Source: Bacteroidaceae bacterium
Lineage (GTDB): Bacteria > Bacteroidota > Bacteroidia > Bacteroidales > Bacteroidaceae
Length of the DNA: 64,000 bases
NCBI GenBank assembly: GCA_017469925.1
Contig: JAFUFK010000026.1
Location: 53,556-117,555 of the forward strand
Reading direction: 5' to 3'
The translations under genes and the position numbers were made by a program. The notes under the pieces were generated by a model. The model did not search any database. It had not been told where the DNA came from and was given only the letters and a program-made list of their open reading frames with translations. This document shows, piece after piece, positions 39,250 through 48,148 of this stretch; within the stretch, counting starts at the first letter, position 1; every line of letters starts with the position of its first letter.

Positions 39250-41843
39250 CGTCCGATGACTATTTTCCTACCATCGACGATGTAGATGCCTGGCATCAGA
39301 CCTATATGGAACTGGCCATAGGGCACTTGCTTGCGCACGAGTATTCCATTGACGGTATAGACGTTGACGGGGCGCGACATTACCTCGCCCAGGTTCACCC
39401 GGTCGGGCTGTCCGTAATCCTCGTCGGGGTCTATGATATCGTCGTTCGGAAGGTCGTACTTCTCGAGGTGCGTATAGATGTAGTTGGCACGTTTCGTCAT
39501 ATAGTTCTTGGCATTGGCATTGATGGTCTCGTACTGCATGCCATCGCCCCAGTTGGTGCTGTAGGAGCCCGTCCACCAGTCGTAACTTCCCTCGACTCCG
39601 TTGCTATTGTGATAGAACGAGGGTTGGACGTAGGCGTAGTAATCGTCGATGTACTCAATCAACTCGTCCAACTTTCCACTCTCGAGGAATTCGGTCCAGA
39701 GTTGGAAGTATGCCTTCTTCACCTTCTCGCTTCCGTAGAGCAACTGCTTGAAGAACGGGAATCCGATGTTGCTGGAGTTCATGTTGCTGAAGAGGTCGGT
39801 CTCGGCATTACGGATGAAGTACTGGCCACTGCCCTCGTAACCATACGACCAGTCGAAGTCCCAGACCGGGCCAAGTACCCAAGCCGAGTCAGCGAGTATG
39901 TTTTCGTTATAGATGAACCAGCTCTTGGGGTGCTTGCATTCCTCGTTACGCACGAAGTCGTTGACAAACATAGCTCGTACGACCGACTCTACATCGAAGT
40001 TGGCATACTGAGGTGAGTTTTTCACGTCGAGTGTGAAGTAGTTGAACTGCTCCTTGATGTTGTCGAAGGTGATGGAGGTCACCTCTTCGGGGTCGTTAAA
40101 GTCGGGATACTTCACATTGACATAAAGGTTATAGCTATTGTCGCGGAACTTATAGCTCTCGTCGTAGTACGAGTCGAGTTCAAGCATGGTGGCATAGGAC
40201 TCGTCAATGAGGTCGATGCTATTGTTGTGGAAACCCACCTTCTCCGTGAAGTTATAGGAGCCACGATACTGGTTGTTGACGTAAAGTTCGACGGGGATGA
40301 TGTGGTTGCATCCGCGCGACTCCACCATGTCGGCTATCTTCATGGCGATGGCATTGGTGGTCATAGAGTTTGACTGCTTGTTGGCCAGCAACACCCACGA
40401 CTTGCCCTTAGTCATGCCAAAGGGCTTCTGCTTTTCGGCGAACTTCAGGCGGTAGGGGTTCTTGCTGTTATAACTGCCACTCCAACTCGAGTTGCCTCGA
40501 CCCTTTATCTGTACGGCAGTCTCATCCATATCGGGGAACACGCCGGCACCGTCGATCTTTATGGTGGCGTCCTCATAGAAGTCCTTTCCGTTACGGCCTA
40601 TCCACATTGAACTGCTCCACGTCTCGCGGTCGCCAAACCAGATGTCGATGCGTGGTACGTTGTACTCCGAGGTGGGGTGGTCGGTCAGGAAATCGACATC
40701 GACATCATATTCACAGCCGAAGGGCACGAACGTCGTGCGGTATTCGGCAGGTGAGATAAGTGTGGGCTCCTCCTGATGGAAGTCGGGGTTCTCATAAACC
40801 TTGTAAAGTGCAAATTCGCTGAATACGAGATAGTTCTTGTGTTGTGATGCCGTCAGCTGCAAGCGCAGGAACTTGTAGCCCTGAGGCATCAGAATTGTGG
40901 GACTTGTGTATGTCTCGTCGGTGCCGGTGGGCAGTCCGTCCTTGTCGGCCGTGAAAGTCTGTATCTCGTCCCACACTTCACCGTCGTTGCTGCCTTGCAG
41001 GATAAGCCCCAGAGGTGCATAACTGCCGGAGTTGCGGGTTGTGTATTCGAACTTCAGCCGGTAGAGCGATTCGGGCAGGCTGACTTGCAGGTAAGGCCAT
41101 TCACTCGTGCCGTCGCCGTAGTAAGCGCCGTTGGACCATGGCAACTTCTGGTATGTGCCATCGCCCCATGTCGAGTGGAAGATAGTGTTGTGGTCGCCAT
41201 CGAGCATGTTTACGGGGTCCTCGCCATGATTCGAGGGTGCATTGGTCGAAAGCATGTCGCCAGTCAGCGACACCTTCTCGGACAGCCACTCGTCGTCCGC
41301 AGTCTCGGGATTGCTCCAAATCTCGTCGCTCAGTTTAATGACCTTATAGATATACTGGCGAGGATAGGCCACGGTGTAGCGCACGATGGTGTCGAAGCGC
41401 AGTCGCGTCTCCTTGCTGTGCTGCAGTTTCCCGTTGACGTAGGCATGGGCGCCCTCGGGCAGTTGGAAAGAGGGCGTCAGGCGTTTGCCGATGCATCCCA
41501 CCGCTACCGTCACACGTCCCTTGGCCTCGTCAATCTCACCGATGGCGTCGGTGTAGAGTTGGTCGTTGAACTTGTTGTTGAACTTGTAACTCAGGAAGTG
41601 AGGCTTCTCCAGAGGGTACTCTGTGCCTTGATAGACGACGTGCGACTTCGCGATGGTTATCGTCGTGTCGCCCGTGAGCGTCAGCGTGTAGAACTTGTCG
41701 CTCTCGTCCATCTGCTCGATGTATTGGCGTGGGAACACCATCATCGACGAGTCGGTCAGTTCGAAGAAGATTGTGTCGTTCTCCTGTGCCTGCGCCCCGA
41801 TGCTTACCATCAGGCAGGCAATGATTAATCGTAGATATTTCAT
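39246..41843 (-). CDS. Secreted CotH-kinase-family protein with discoidin-like domain
   Basis: 865 residues with signal peptide MKYLRLIIACLMVSIGAQAQ. An N-terminal beta region is followed by an F5/8 type C (discoidin)-like carbohydrate-binding region (about 190-350; MLDGDHNTIFHSTWGDG, PLGLILQGSNDGEVW). Then comes the CotH domain (about 440-790) with QIKGRGNSSWSGSYNSKNPYRLKF, the kinase-like NYNF and LELDSYYDES segments and VLGPVWDFDWSYGYEG. A C-terminal sorting-like tail reads VNVYTVNGILVRK...MPGIYIVDGRKIVIGR. CotH proteins are atypical extracellular kinases, and Bacteroidetes members occur in polysaccharide loci. Overlaps the esterase gene by 4 bp. Confidence 0.87.
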   Translation of the reverse strand: MKYLRLIIACLMVSIGAQAQENDTIFFELTDSSMMVFPRQYIEQMDESDKFYTLTLTGDTTITIAKSHVVYQGTEYPLEKPHFLSYKFNNKFNDQLYTDAIGEIDEAKGRVTVAVGCIGKRLTPSFQLPEGAHAYVNGKLQHSKETRLRFDTIVRYTVAYPRQYIYKVIKLSDEIWSNPETADDEWLSEKVSLTGDMLSTNAPSNHGEDPVNMLDGDHNTIFHSTWGDGTYQKLPWSNGAYYGDGTSEWPYLQVSLPESLYRLKFEYTTRNSGSYAPLGLILQGSNDGEVWDEIQTFTADKDGLPTGTDETYTSPTILMPQGYKFLRLQLTASQHKNYLVFSEFALYKVYENPDFHQEEPTLISPAEYRTTFVPFGCEYDVDVDFLTDHPTSEYNVPRIDIWFGDRETWSSSMWIGRNGKDFYEDATIKIDGAGVFPDMDETAVQIKGRGNSSWSGSYNSKNPYRLKFAEKQKPFGMTKGKSWVLLANKQSNSMTTNAIAMKIADMVESRGCNHIIPVELYVNNQYRGSYNFTEKVGFHNNSIDLIDESYATMLELDSYYDESYKFRDNSYNLYVNVKYPDFNDPEEVTSITFDNIKEQFNYFTLDVKNSPQYANFDVESVVRAMFVNDFVRNEECKHPKSWFIYNENILADSAWVLGPVWDFDWSYGYEGSGQYFIRNAETDLFSNMNSSNIGFPFFKQLLYGSEKVKKAYFQLWTEFLESGKLDELIEYIDDYYAYVQPSFYHNSNGVEGSYDWWTGSYSTNWGDGMQYETINANAKNYMTKRANYIYTHLEKYDLPNDDIIDPDEDYGQPDRVNLGEVMSRPVNVYTVNGILVRKQVPYGQFHIGLMPGIYIVDGRKIVIGR

Positions 41844-43477
41844 CGTTTCAAGTAGTTTGCGAGTTTGCTATTACATTGGCGTAGCCCCTTGGCAATGCCT
41901 TGGGCGTTCAGTTGGGCACCAATCTTGCTGGTGTGCGTGTGGTCTTTCTTATAGTATTCACGGGCACCCTCCTGACCAATCTTGTCGAGGGCATCGGCCG
42001 TGATATTGTGCAGGTCAACGAATTCCACGCCAGTCTCACTCACCACTTCGCGATACCAGCGGCCGAAGGAGTCGTTGCGGCGTTCAATCTTGCCGTCCGT
42101 CCATTCGTTCCTCGGAGTCAGGCTTACAAGGATGGGGGTCGCACCCTTCTGGCGTGCGTCGTCAATCATCTTCCGCAGGTACCAGCCGAAGGTATAGACC
42201 ACCTCGTTTCGCACCTCCTTGTCGGTTCGGACGCGATAGACATGGCTCGAGTCGGCGGTGCCCATGATTTCGTTGCGGGCCTTTCCGTAGTCAATCTCCT
42301 TGCCAGCATCGTTATGTCCAAACTGAATAAGTACGAAGTCGCCAGGTCGCAGGTCGTTGTACACCTTGTCCCAACGGCCTTCGCGCAGGTACGAGCGACA
42401 CGAACGCCCGGCCTGTGCGGCATTGACGATGGTAATGCGGTTGGTGTCGAAAATGGTGCCGGCCTGGCTGCCCCATCCCCACATGCCGTCCTCGTCGCGG
42501 TCGGTGTTCTTGACCGTCGAGTCGCCCGTGATGAAGACTACGGGCTTCCCCTCTTCGCGACGGACGCCCGTCGTGGGCAGGGCCGTATGCATCATCGGCT
42601 TCAGGGCAGACACTTCGGGATGCTCACATGCCATAAGGCCATCGGCTGCCGAACGGGCATTGAGTTGTGCACCAAAGGCCGACGTGTGGATGTGGTCGAG
42701 ATAGAAGTGGTAGTTGAACTTCCACTCCGACATAAGGTCGTACTTGCTGGCCGAAATCTCGTTTAGGTCGATGAACGGGCAGTCCAGTTCCTCTGCAATC
42801 TGCCGGGCCCAAAGGCCAAAGGTCTGGTTGACACGCGTCACAAATCCCGGTTTCTTGTCGTCGTAAGCGTTGCGTGGTGTCAGGCTCATCAGGATAGGGT
42901 GGGCCCCCAGGGCACGGGTCTCGCGTACGAACCGACGCATGTATTCCCCATAACTATAGACGGTTTCCCGTTTGCCGGTTTCCCGTATGGTTACCTCCAA
43001 CGAGTCGGTGGCCGACGTGCCGCGGATTGAGGCACGGGCACGGCCCGAATCAAAGGGACCATTGTCGTTGTGTCCCAGTTCGATGATAACGTAGTCCCCC
43101 GGGCGGATGCCTTTCTTCACATCGGGCCACAGCCTACGGTAAAACGTGCGGCTGCTGGTGCCGCCCAGGGCCTGATTCTCAACCGTAATCTGCCCCTCGT
43201 CGAAGTATTCGTGGAAGAAATATCCCCATCCCCATTGTCCGTTGTCGCCGTTGCCCAAGGTCCCTGTGCGCATTGTGGAGTTACCCACGAGGAACAACAC
43301 TGGATTCGTCCCCCTGCGGCTACTACCAGCTACGGGGCGGGCCGTCTGGGCCTTCTCCAACGAGTCGAGCGTAAGGTCAACCACCTTGTTTACGTCCTCC
43401 ATTGGGCGGAAGGGATTCTGCCCGCTCGCACTCAGGCAAATCGTAAGGAGAAGTATGAGTAGGAACTGCTTATTCAT
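41840..43477 (-). CDS. Two-domain SGNH/GDSL esterase, CE12 (rhamnogalacturonan acetylesterase) type
   Basis: 545 residues with signal peptide MNKQFLLILLLTICLSASGQ. Two complete SGNH hydrolase domains in tandem. Domain 1 (about 55-285) has FLVGNSTMRTG (Ser, block I; Asn precedes where Asp is usual), LGGTSSRTFYR, IIELGHNDNGP and DHIHTSAFGAQLNA (Asp-His). Domain 2 (about 310-540) has FITGDSTVKNTD, QAGRSCRSY, LIQFGHNDAG and DHTHTSKIGAQLNA. Rhamnogalacturonan acetylesterases remove acetyl groups from pectin and fit the neighbouring PL11 lyase. Promoter box TATCTTTG on the minus strand at 43500-43507. Confidence 0.9.
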   Translation of the reverse strand: MNKQFLLILLLTICLSASGQNPFRPMEDVNKVVDLTLDSLEKAQTARPVAGSSRRGTNPVLFLVGNSTMRTGTLGNGDNGQWGWGYFFHEYFDEGQITVENQALGGTSSRTFYRRLWPDVKKGIRPGDYVIIELGHNDNGPFDSGRARASIRGTSATDSLEVTIRETGKRETVYSYGEYMRRFVRETRALGAHPILMSLTPRNAYDDKKPGFVTRVNQTFGLWARQIAEELDCPFIDLNEISASKYDLMSEWKFNYHFYLDHIHTSAFGAQLNARSAADGLMACEHPEVSALKPMMHTALPTTGVRREEGKPVVFITGDSTVKNTDRDEDGMWGWGSQAGTIFDTNRITIVNAAQAGRSCRSYLREGRWDKVYNDLRPGDFVLIQFGHNDAGKEIDYGKARNEIMGTADSSHVYRVRTDKEVRNEVVYTFGWYLRKMIDDARQKGATPILVSLTPRNEWTDGKIERRNDSFGRWYREVVSETGVEFVDLHNITADALDKIGQEGAREYYKKDHTHTSKIGAQLNAQGIAKGLRQCNSKLANYLKR

Positions 43478-43499
43478 GGTTTTAGTTTAGTTTCGCGTG

Positions 43500-43507
43500 C
43501 AAAGATA
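43500..43507 (-). promoter_or_regulatory. Putative -7 box (TATCTTTG) of the esterase-CotH-xth operon
   Basis: Reverse complement of CAAAGATA, 23 bp before the start codon of the esterase gene. Confidence 0.6.
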
Positions 43508-43568
43508 GGATAAATTATGGAAACGTGAAAATAAACTTGTTTATTTTATGTTAAAAAGGGTCAGAAAC

Positions 43569-43649
43569 AACCAGTCACTGGTTTCGCCGAAACCAGTGAC
43601 TGGTTAAATTTTAAGGAGTGACTGGTTTCAGCGCAACCAGTGACTGGTT
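43569..43649. repeat. Array D: four 15-bp palindromes at exactly 22-bp period
   Basis: Units start at 43569, 43591, 43613 and 43635. The consensus AACCAGTGACTGGTT (and AACCAGTCACTGGTT) is a perfect palindrome with a single central base. Unit 3 has a degenerate left arm (AAGGAGT). The 7-bp spacers (TCGCCGA, AAATTTT, TCAGCGC) are unrelated. The array lies between the PL11 gene stop and the esterase promoter, 10 bp after the PL11 stop on the minus strand. Confidence 0.9.
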
Positions 43650-43658
43650 AAAATGGCC

Positions 43659-46600
43659 CTATCTTACGACCCGTTTCTTTCCATTCAGTATGTACACGCC
43701 ACGATGGGGATGTTTCCCGGCCGGTGTGCCGTCGAGACGGAAATAGTTGTCACCAGTAAGTTGCTCATTGCCAATCGCTTCGATTCCGTCGGGGTCGGCC
43801 TTGACGCGCAGTATGCCGTCGTTGGCCAGGGTCGAGGTATCCCAGAGCAGGCCTGCGGCAGGTCGCTCGGGCAGAATGGTGGGTGTGCCCGACAGCGTGA
43901 TGCTGCCCGTGCCGGTGAAGAGTTTCAACTCGTCACCATCCTTCAGTTCCGTGTCGCCCAGCAGGGTGAAGTCGAAGGTGGGGGAGGTAAGGGTGGTCTT
44001 TCCGCTGACCTTCAGCGCATCCGTGCGTACCGTAGAGGCCGAAGGACGCACTTTCAGGCTAATCACGCCGCCAGAGGCTACGGAGAGCGTACCGTTGACC
44101 GTAAGGGTGGCGATGGCGGTGGCGTTGATGCCTGCGGTCAGCATGCCGTCCTTCTGCACGGTGACGTTCTCTATCTGCCCGTTTCCGCCCAAGGTGCCTC
44201 CGTTACGCACGATGGTGGCTCCCGTGGTAGTGCTGGCCGAGGTGTTGTTGGCATTCACGCGTCCGGCATAGATATTGAGTGCACCCGTGCTTGTGCCTGT
44301 CAAGGTCAGTGTGCCCTCGCCGTACTTGTTCAGCGTGCCCGTGAACTTACCGGCATAGGTGTCGGCCTTACCCAGATAGCCCACGCTCCAGGTTCCTGTC
44401 GAGAGTTGGGCATCGGCCGCTGTGCTGGCGAGGCTACCAATCTTTGTGGTCAGGTTTGTCTCCGTGCCACTCTGGCTTTGGGTATGCACAGCATAGACGC
44501 CCGCGCCCAGTTTGAAGGTTGCTTTCGAAAGGTCGGTGGCCGACACGATGCGGAACTGGCCCGAGGTTACGTTTAGTGTGCCCTCGAACTGGGCGCAGTT
44601 CATCGAGAAGTCGCCCCTGACGTAGGGGAAACTGATGCTCATCGTGCCCTGGCCCAACAACGTGCCCTGAATCTTGCAGCGCTGGCCCGTATTCATCGTA
44701 AGTGTCTTGCCCTGCTGGATAGTCAACTTGTTCTGGAAGGTGGGCACGGCGCTGGTCGTGTTGTTGTTGAAGATGGTGATGCTGGAGTTGCCCGTAACCT
44801 CGATGGGCGACGTGGCTGTGCCGAAGGTGGAGCGCCAGGTACCCATGGCCAGTGTGCCAGCCTGCAGGATAGTGGCCTTGTAGGTGTTAGCACCGTCGTA
44901 GGTCAGGTTCAGTTGGCCGCTGCCCGTCTTTTTCAGTACGCCGTTCGTGCCTGCAATCTGTCCCTTCAGCGAGGCTACGCCACTGGCTATCTGCACGGTG
45001 GCGGTGTCCGTCAGGGCGATGCCTCGGTTGGTCGAGGTGTTGGCATTATTGATGATAAGCGTGGCCTTGCCAATCTGGAAGTTCGACGTGGCTGCCGATG
45101 CCGCTCCGATGCTGCTGGGCAGCCCGGCGTCGGCGAGTTCTGTCACGGTGACGGTTCCGCCGTTGATGATGGTGGCTCCTGTGTAGTCGCTCTTCGTGGT
45201 GTTCAGCACTAAGCGGCCTGCGCCAGTCTTCACGACATCGCCCGTGCCCGATAAACCGCCGTTGCCGTTGAGGGTGATGGCCTTCGTCTCGTTTTCGAAG
45301 GTCACTTTCGAGATGGGCATCAGTTCGTCTATCTGGATGGTGTTCTTCACGGCATCGTCGCCGATGACGATGGCATCGCCTGCCACGAACTCTGTGCCCT
45401 CACCGTCGAGCAAGAAGTTCTCGTCCTGATAGTTCCATAGGTTACTTTTACTACCCGTCCAGCGTACACCAGTCGATGCTTCGCGCTGTTCGCTGACCAC
45501 GAGCCACAGGGCGTTGTCCTCGTTCTTGACGATGTACTTCAGACCTTGCAGGCCACGCACGCTGATGCGGTCGAGGCTGCCCGTGAAGGTTCCCGTGTAT
45601 TCCAGCAGTTTGTAACTGCCGGCCTCGGGCTGGGAGGTGATGGAGAACACCAGAGAGCCTGTGGCGGGCAGTTTCACGTCGTCCTCTACGTGGATGAGGT
45701 CGGCTGCCTGGTCGCTGCTGCGCACATCCATTTCGGCAAAGAGTCGCTTGTTGATGTTCAGTTCCTTCTTCAAGGTAATGACACCGAGCGGTGATGTCGC
45801 ATTGCCCGGCATCAGGCGACCGCCCTCGTAGTTCAGGGCGCCCTCCAGGATGAGGTCGCCCTCCACGGTAGCGTTACCGGCCAACGTGCCACGGGCGCGC
45901 AGTTCCACGTCGCCCTGTATGGTAGTGTTTGCCTCCAAGATGCCCTCGGAGATATAAGTCTTGCCCGTGTAGTTCATGGGCACATTGACGATGAGGCTGC
46001 CCTGCTGACTCTTCCACAGGTCCATCGTACCCGATAGCGAGCCACTGCCGTCGAGGGCGACGCTCTGGCCCTTTACCGTCATGGCGTAGAGGGTGGAGGG
46101 GGAGAGGGCTTTGTCCACGCTAAAGCGTGAACCACTGAAGGTGAGGTCGATAAGGAGGCTCTTGCCGTCGGCATAAGTGGCCGAGGCGGAGCGGTCGAAG
46201 GTGGTGAACTGGCCGTCAGCCTTGGCTACGAGGTTGGTGACCATGGTGGGCGGCAGTTGGGGGCGCGGCATGTCGTAGCCGAGATAGAAGCCCGGGTTGG
46301 GGCTCTGATAGTAGCCCTTCGTGGTGCAGTCGCCGCGATAGTGGGGGTCTTCCAGCAGGCAGTAGATGCGGTTCTCCGAAGTGGCGTAGTCAGTCGAGAC
46401 ACCCACGATGCCCACCGTCACGCCGCTCTCCTTGTGTAGCAAGACGAGTTCTTCGCGCCAGTCGCCGATGATGTCGCCCCAGAAGGCGGCACGCTTGGCA
46501 TAGACGGTGACGTAGCGCCAGTTGCTTATCTTGGCAAACTCCACCTCGCGGCCGTTGAAGAAGTCCTGAATGTAAACGTTGTAGTGGCTGTCGCTGGTCT

Positions 46601-48116
46601 GCACTACCTCACGGTCCAGTTCGCCGTCCCACCATACGCCTTCGCAGGGATACTGGTTCGAGTAACCCGTGATGAGGTCGCCCTTGGCATCATAGACGTT
46701 GCCGTCCATGGTGGACCACATTTCCCAGCCCAGGTGGTTCTTGTCAATGTCCATGCACTCGCCGCGACCGATGTCACCCACGGCAGAGAGGTACCACTTC
46801 TTGATAAACTCGCCCGTACCAGCGTCGTAGAGCACCTGTCCCAACATATCGCCGGCATATTGCTGCACGGCGAAGGTCTCCAGACCGGGACGTTCGGGGT
46901 CGATGTCTGAAATGCGGAAGCGGTCGCCATGGGAGATGCCCGTATTGAAGAGTACCTTGCCCGTGTGGTCCATCGTGTAGCCACCAACCATCATCTCGTC
47001 ACAACCGTCGCCATCGACATCGCCCACGCGAATCTGGTGGAAGGCGGGAGCCCCCGTGGGCTCGTTGAAGAGTTCCTTCAGCTGCCCAGCTTTGCCTGAC
47101 GAGAAGTCATAAGCTACGCCCAGGTTGTAGTAGTGGTGGTCGCCGCCCGTGCCGCGCATGTGCCACTCCATAACCACGGCGGGGTGGATGCCGTCGAAGA
47201 AGAAAATGCCCATGTGGCCGACGTGCTTGTTGTACTCGTCGCCCATCAGCGAGGCGCGGTTTGTGCGGTTGTAATGTGTGTTGTACGACTGCTCTACGCT
47301 GGCCTTCTCGCGACCCGTCAGTCCGTCGATGACGCTGATGTAACGCGGTGCGTTGCGTACGTTCTGCGTCTCGTAGTCCACGATGCCATCGCCGTCGGTG
47401 TCGGCCTTGGCTGAGCCGTTGACATAGAGACCAAACGACTTCGTGTCGGGGTCCCAGAACTGAGTGCCGTCGCTGGACTGGATGACCACATCGGCCCGTC
47501 CGTCGCAGTCCATATCGGCTGCCGTTATCATGTCGTCCTGACCCGAGCAGGAGAGTTCGTTGGGGCCGAGTTTGACGGTCCAGAGGTGCTGTCCTGTGCG
47601 CAGGTAACCCTCGACGTAGCTGTCCAGAGCATTGGTGGTAGATTTTCGGTTTACGACGTAGTCCATTTCACCGTCACCGTCGAGGTCCACGGGCCAGACG
47701 TAGTCCGTGCCGAAGTTGGCCGACTTCAGGGGCGAGCCGCCCTGCTCGAAGTTGATGCTCATGAACATGTTTCGCATGTCGTAGTTCTCTATCTTGTAGC
47801 CTACGCTGGGGGCCGACTCCTCGCCATTGGCCACGAGTGTCACTGCTACTTCGCTGCCCACAGGCAGTTTGGCCGCCGTGGTGGAGTAGTTGGTATTCTT
47901 CAGGGGTGAAGGGTTCAACTTCGCTCCATCCACGTAAACATTGTACTGGGCGTCCTCGGGTTCCTGAGCCAGACGGCGCCAAGTGACGAGGGCCGAGGTT
48001 CCATTCTTTACGGCCACTACACCACGTCCGAGGCGTGGCTGTTGGCGTTGTGCATGCATAGGTGTCGCCCACAGTAGGGAGGACAAGATGCAAAGGATAA
48101 TGCTTGTTTTTTTCAT
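43659..48116 (-). CDS. PL11-type rhamnogalacturonan lyase with long autotransporter-like beta-repeat region
   Basis: 1485 residues with signal peptide MKKTSIILCILSSLLWATPMHA. The catalytic part (about 23-635) is a PL11-type rhamnogalacturonan-I lyase: an N-terminal beta domain (RLGRGVVAVKNGTSALVTWRRL), then beta-propeller calcium motifs (DLDGDGEMDYVV, DMDCDGRADVVI, DTDGDGIVDYE, DVDGDGCDEMMVGG) and DIIGDWREELVLL. The rest (about 690-1430) consists of autotransporter-associated beta-strand repeats (TGAGRLVLNTTKSDYTGATIINGGTVTV, KTGSGQLNLTYDGANTYKATILQAGTL), an unusual addition probably forming a solenoid stalk. A sorting-like tail ends GVYILNGKKRVVR. It cleaves the pectin backbone outside the cell, with the CE12-type esterase next to it. 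Confidence 0.88.
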   Translation of the reverse strand: MKKTSIILCILSSLLWATPMHAQRQQPRLGRGVVAVKNGTSALVTWRRLAQEPEDAQYNVYVDGAKLNPSPLKNTNYSTTAAKLPVGSEVAVTLVANGEESAPSVGYKIENYDMRNMFMSINFEQGGSPLKSANFGTDYVWPVDLDGDGEMDYVVNRKSTTNALDSYVEGYLRTGQHLWTVKLGPNELSCSGQDDMITAADMDCDGRADVVIQSSDGTQFWDPDTKSFGLYVNGSAKADTDGDGIVDYETQNVRNAPRYISVIDGLTGREKASVEQSYNTHYNRTNRASLMGDEYNKHVGHMGIFFFDGIHPAVVMEWHMRGTGGDHHYYNLGVAYDFSSGKAGQLKELFNEPTGAPAFHQIRVGDVDGDGCDEMMVGGYTMDHTGKVLFNTGISHGDRFRISDIDPERPGLETFAVQQYAGDMLGQVLYDAGTGEFIKKWYLSAVGDIGRGECMDIDKNHLGWEMWSTMDGNVYDAKGDLITGYSNQYPCEGVWWDGELDREVVQTSDSHYNVYIQDFFNGREVEFAKISNWRYVTVYAKRAAFWGDIIGDWREELVLLHKESGVTVGIVGVSTDYATSENRIYCLLEDPHYRGDCTTKGYYQSPNPGFYLGYDMPRPQLPPTMVTNLVAKADGQFTTFDRSASATYADGKSLLIDLTFSGSRFSVDKALSPSTLYAMTVKGQSVALDGSGSLSGTMDLWKSQQGSLIVNVPMNYTGKTYISEGILEANTTIQGDVELRARGTLAGNATVEGDLILEGALNYEGGRLMPGNATSPLGVITLKKELNINKRLFAEMDVRSSDQAADLIHVEDDVKLPATGSLVFSITSQPEAGSYKLLEYTGTFTGSLDRISVRGLQGLKYIVKNEDNALWLVVSEQREASTGVRWTGSKSNLWNYQDENFLLDGEGTEFVAGDAIVIGDDAVKNTIQIDELMPISKVTFENETKAITLNGNGGLSGTGDVVKTGAGRLVLNTTKSDYTGATIINGGTVTVTELADAGLPSSIGAASAATSNFQIGKATLIINNANTSTNRGIALTDTATVQIASGVASLKGQIAGTNGVLKKTGSGQLNLTYDGANTYKATILQAGTLAMGTWRSTFGTATSPIEVTGNSSITIFNNNTTSAVPTFQNKLTIQQGKTLTMNTGQRCKIQGTLLGQGTMSISFPYVRGDFSMNCAQFEGTLNVTSGQFRIVSATDLSKATFKLGAGVYAVHTQSQSGTETNLTTKIGSLASTAADAQLSTGTWSVGYLGKADTYAGKFTGTLNKYGEGTLTLTGTSTGALNIYAGRVNANNTSASTTTGATIVRNGGTLGGNGQIENVTVQKDGMLTAGINATAIATLTVNGTLSVASGGVISLKVRPSASTVRTDALKVSGKTTLTSPTFDFTLLGDTELKDGDELKLFTGTGSITLSGTPTILPERPAAGLLWDTSTLANDGILRVKADPDGIEAIGNEQLTGDNYFRLDGTPAGKHPHRGVYILNGKKRVVR

Positions 48117-48148
48117 GGCGCTTTTAGAGTTCTCGCGGCTATATAATG

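Noticed and set aside
43653-44576. 307-codon plus-strand open frame
   Set aside because: Antisense to the beta-repeat region of the PL11 lyase gene; composition follows from the repeats.
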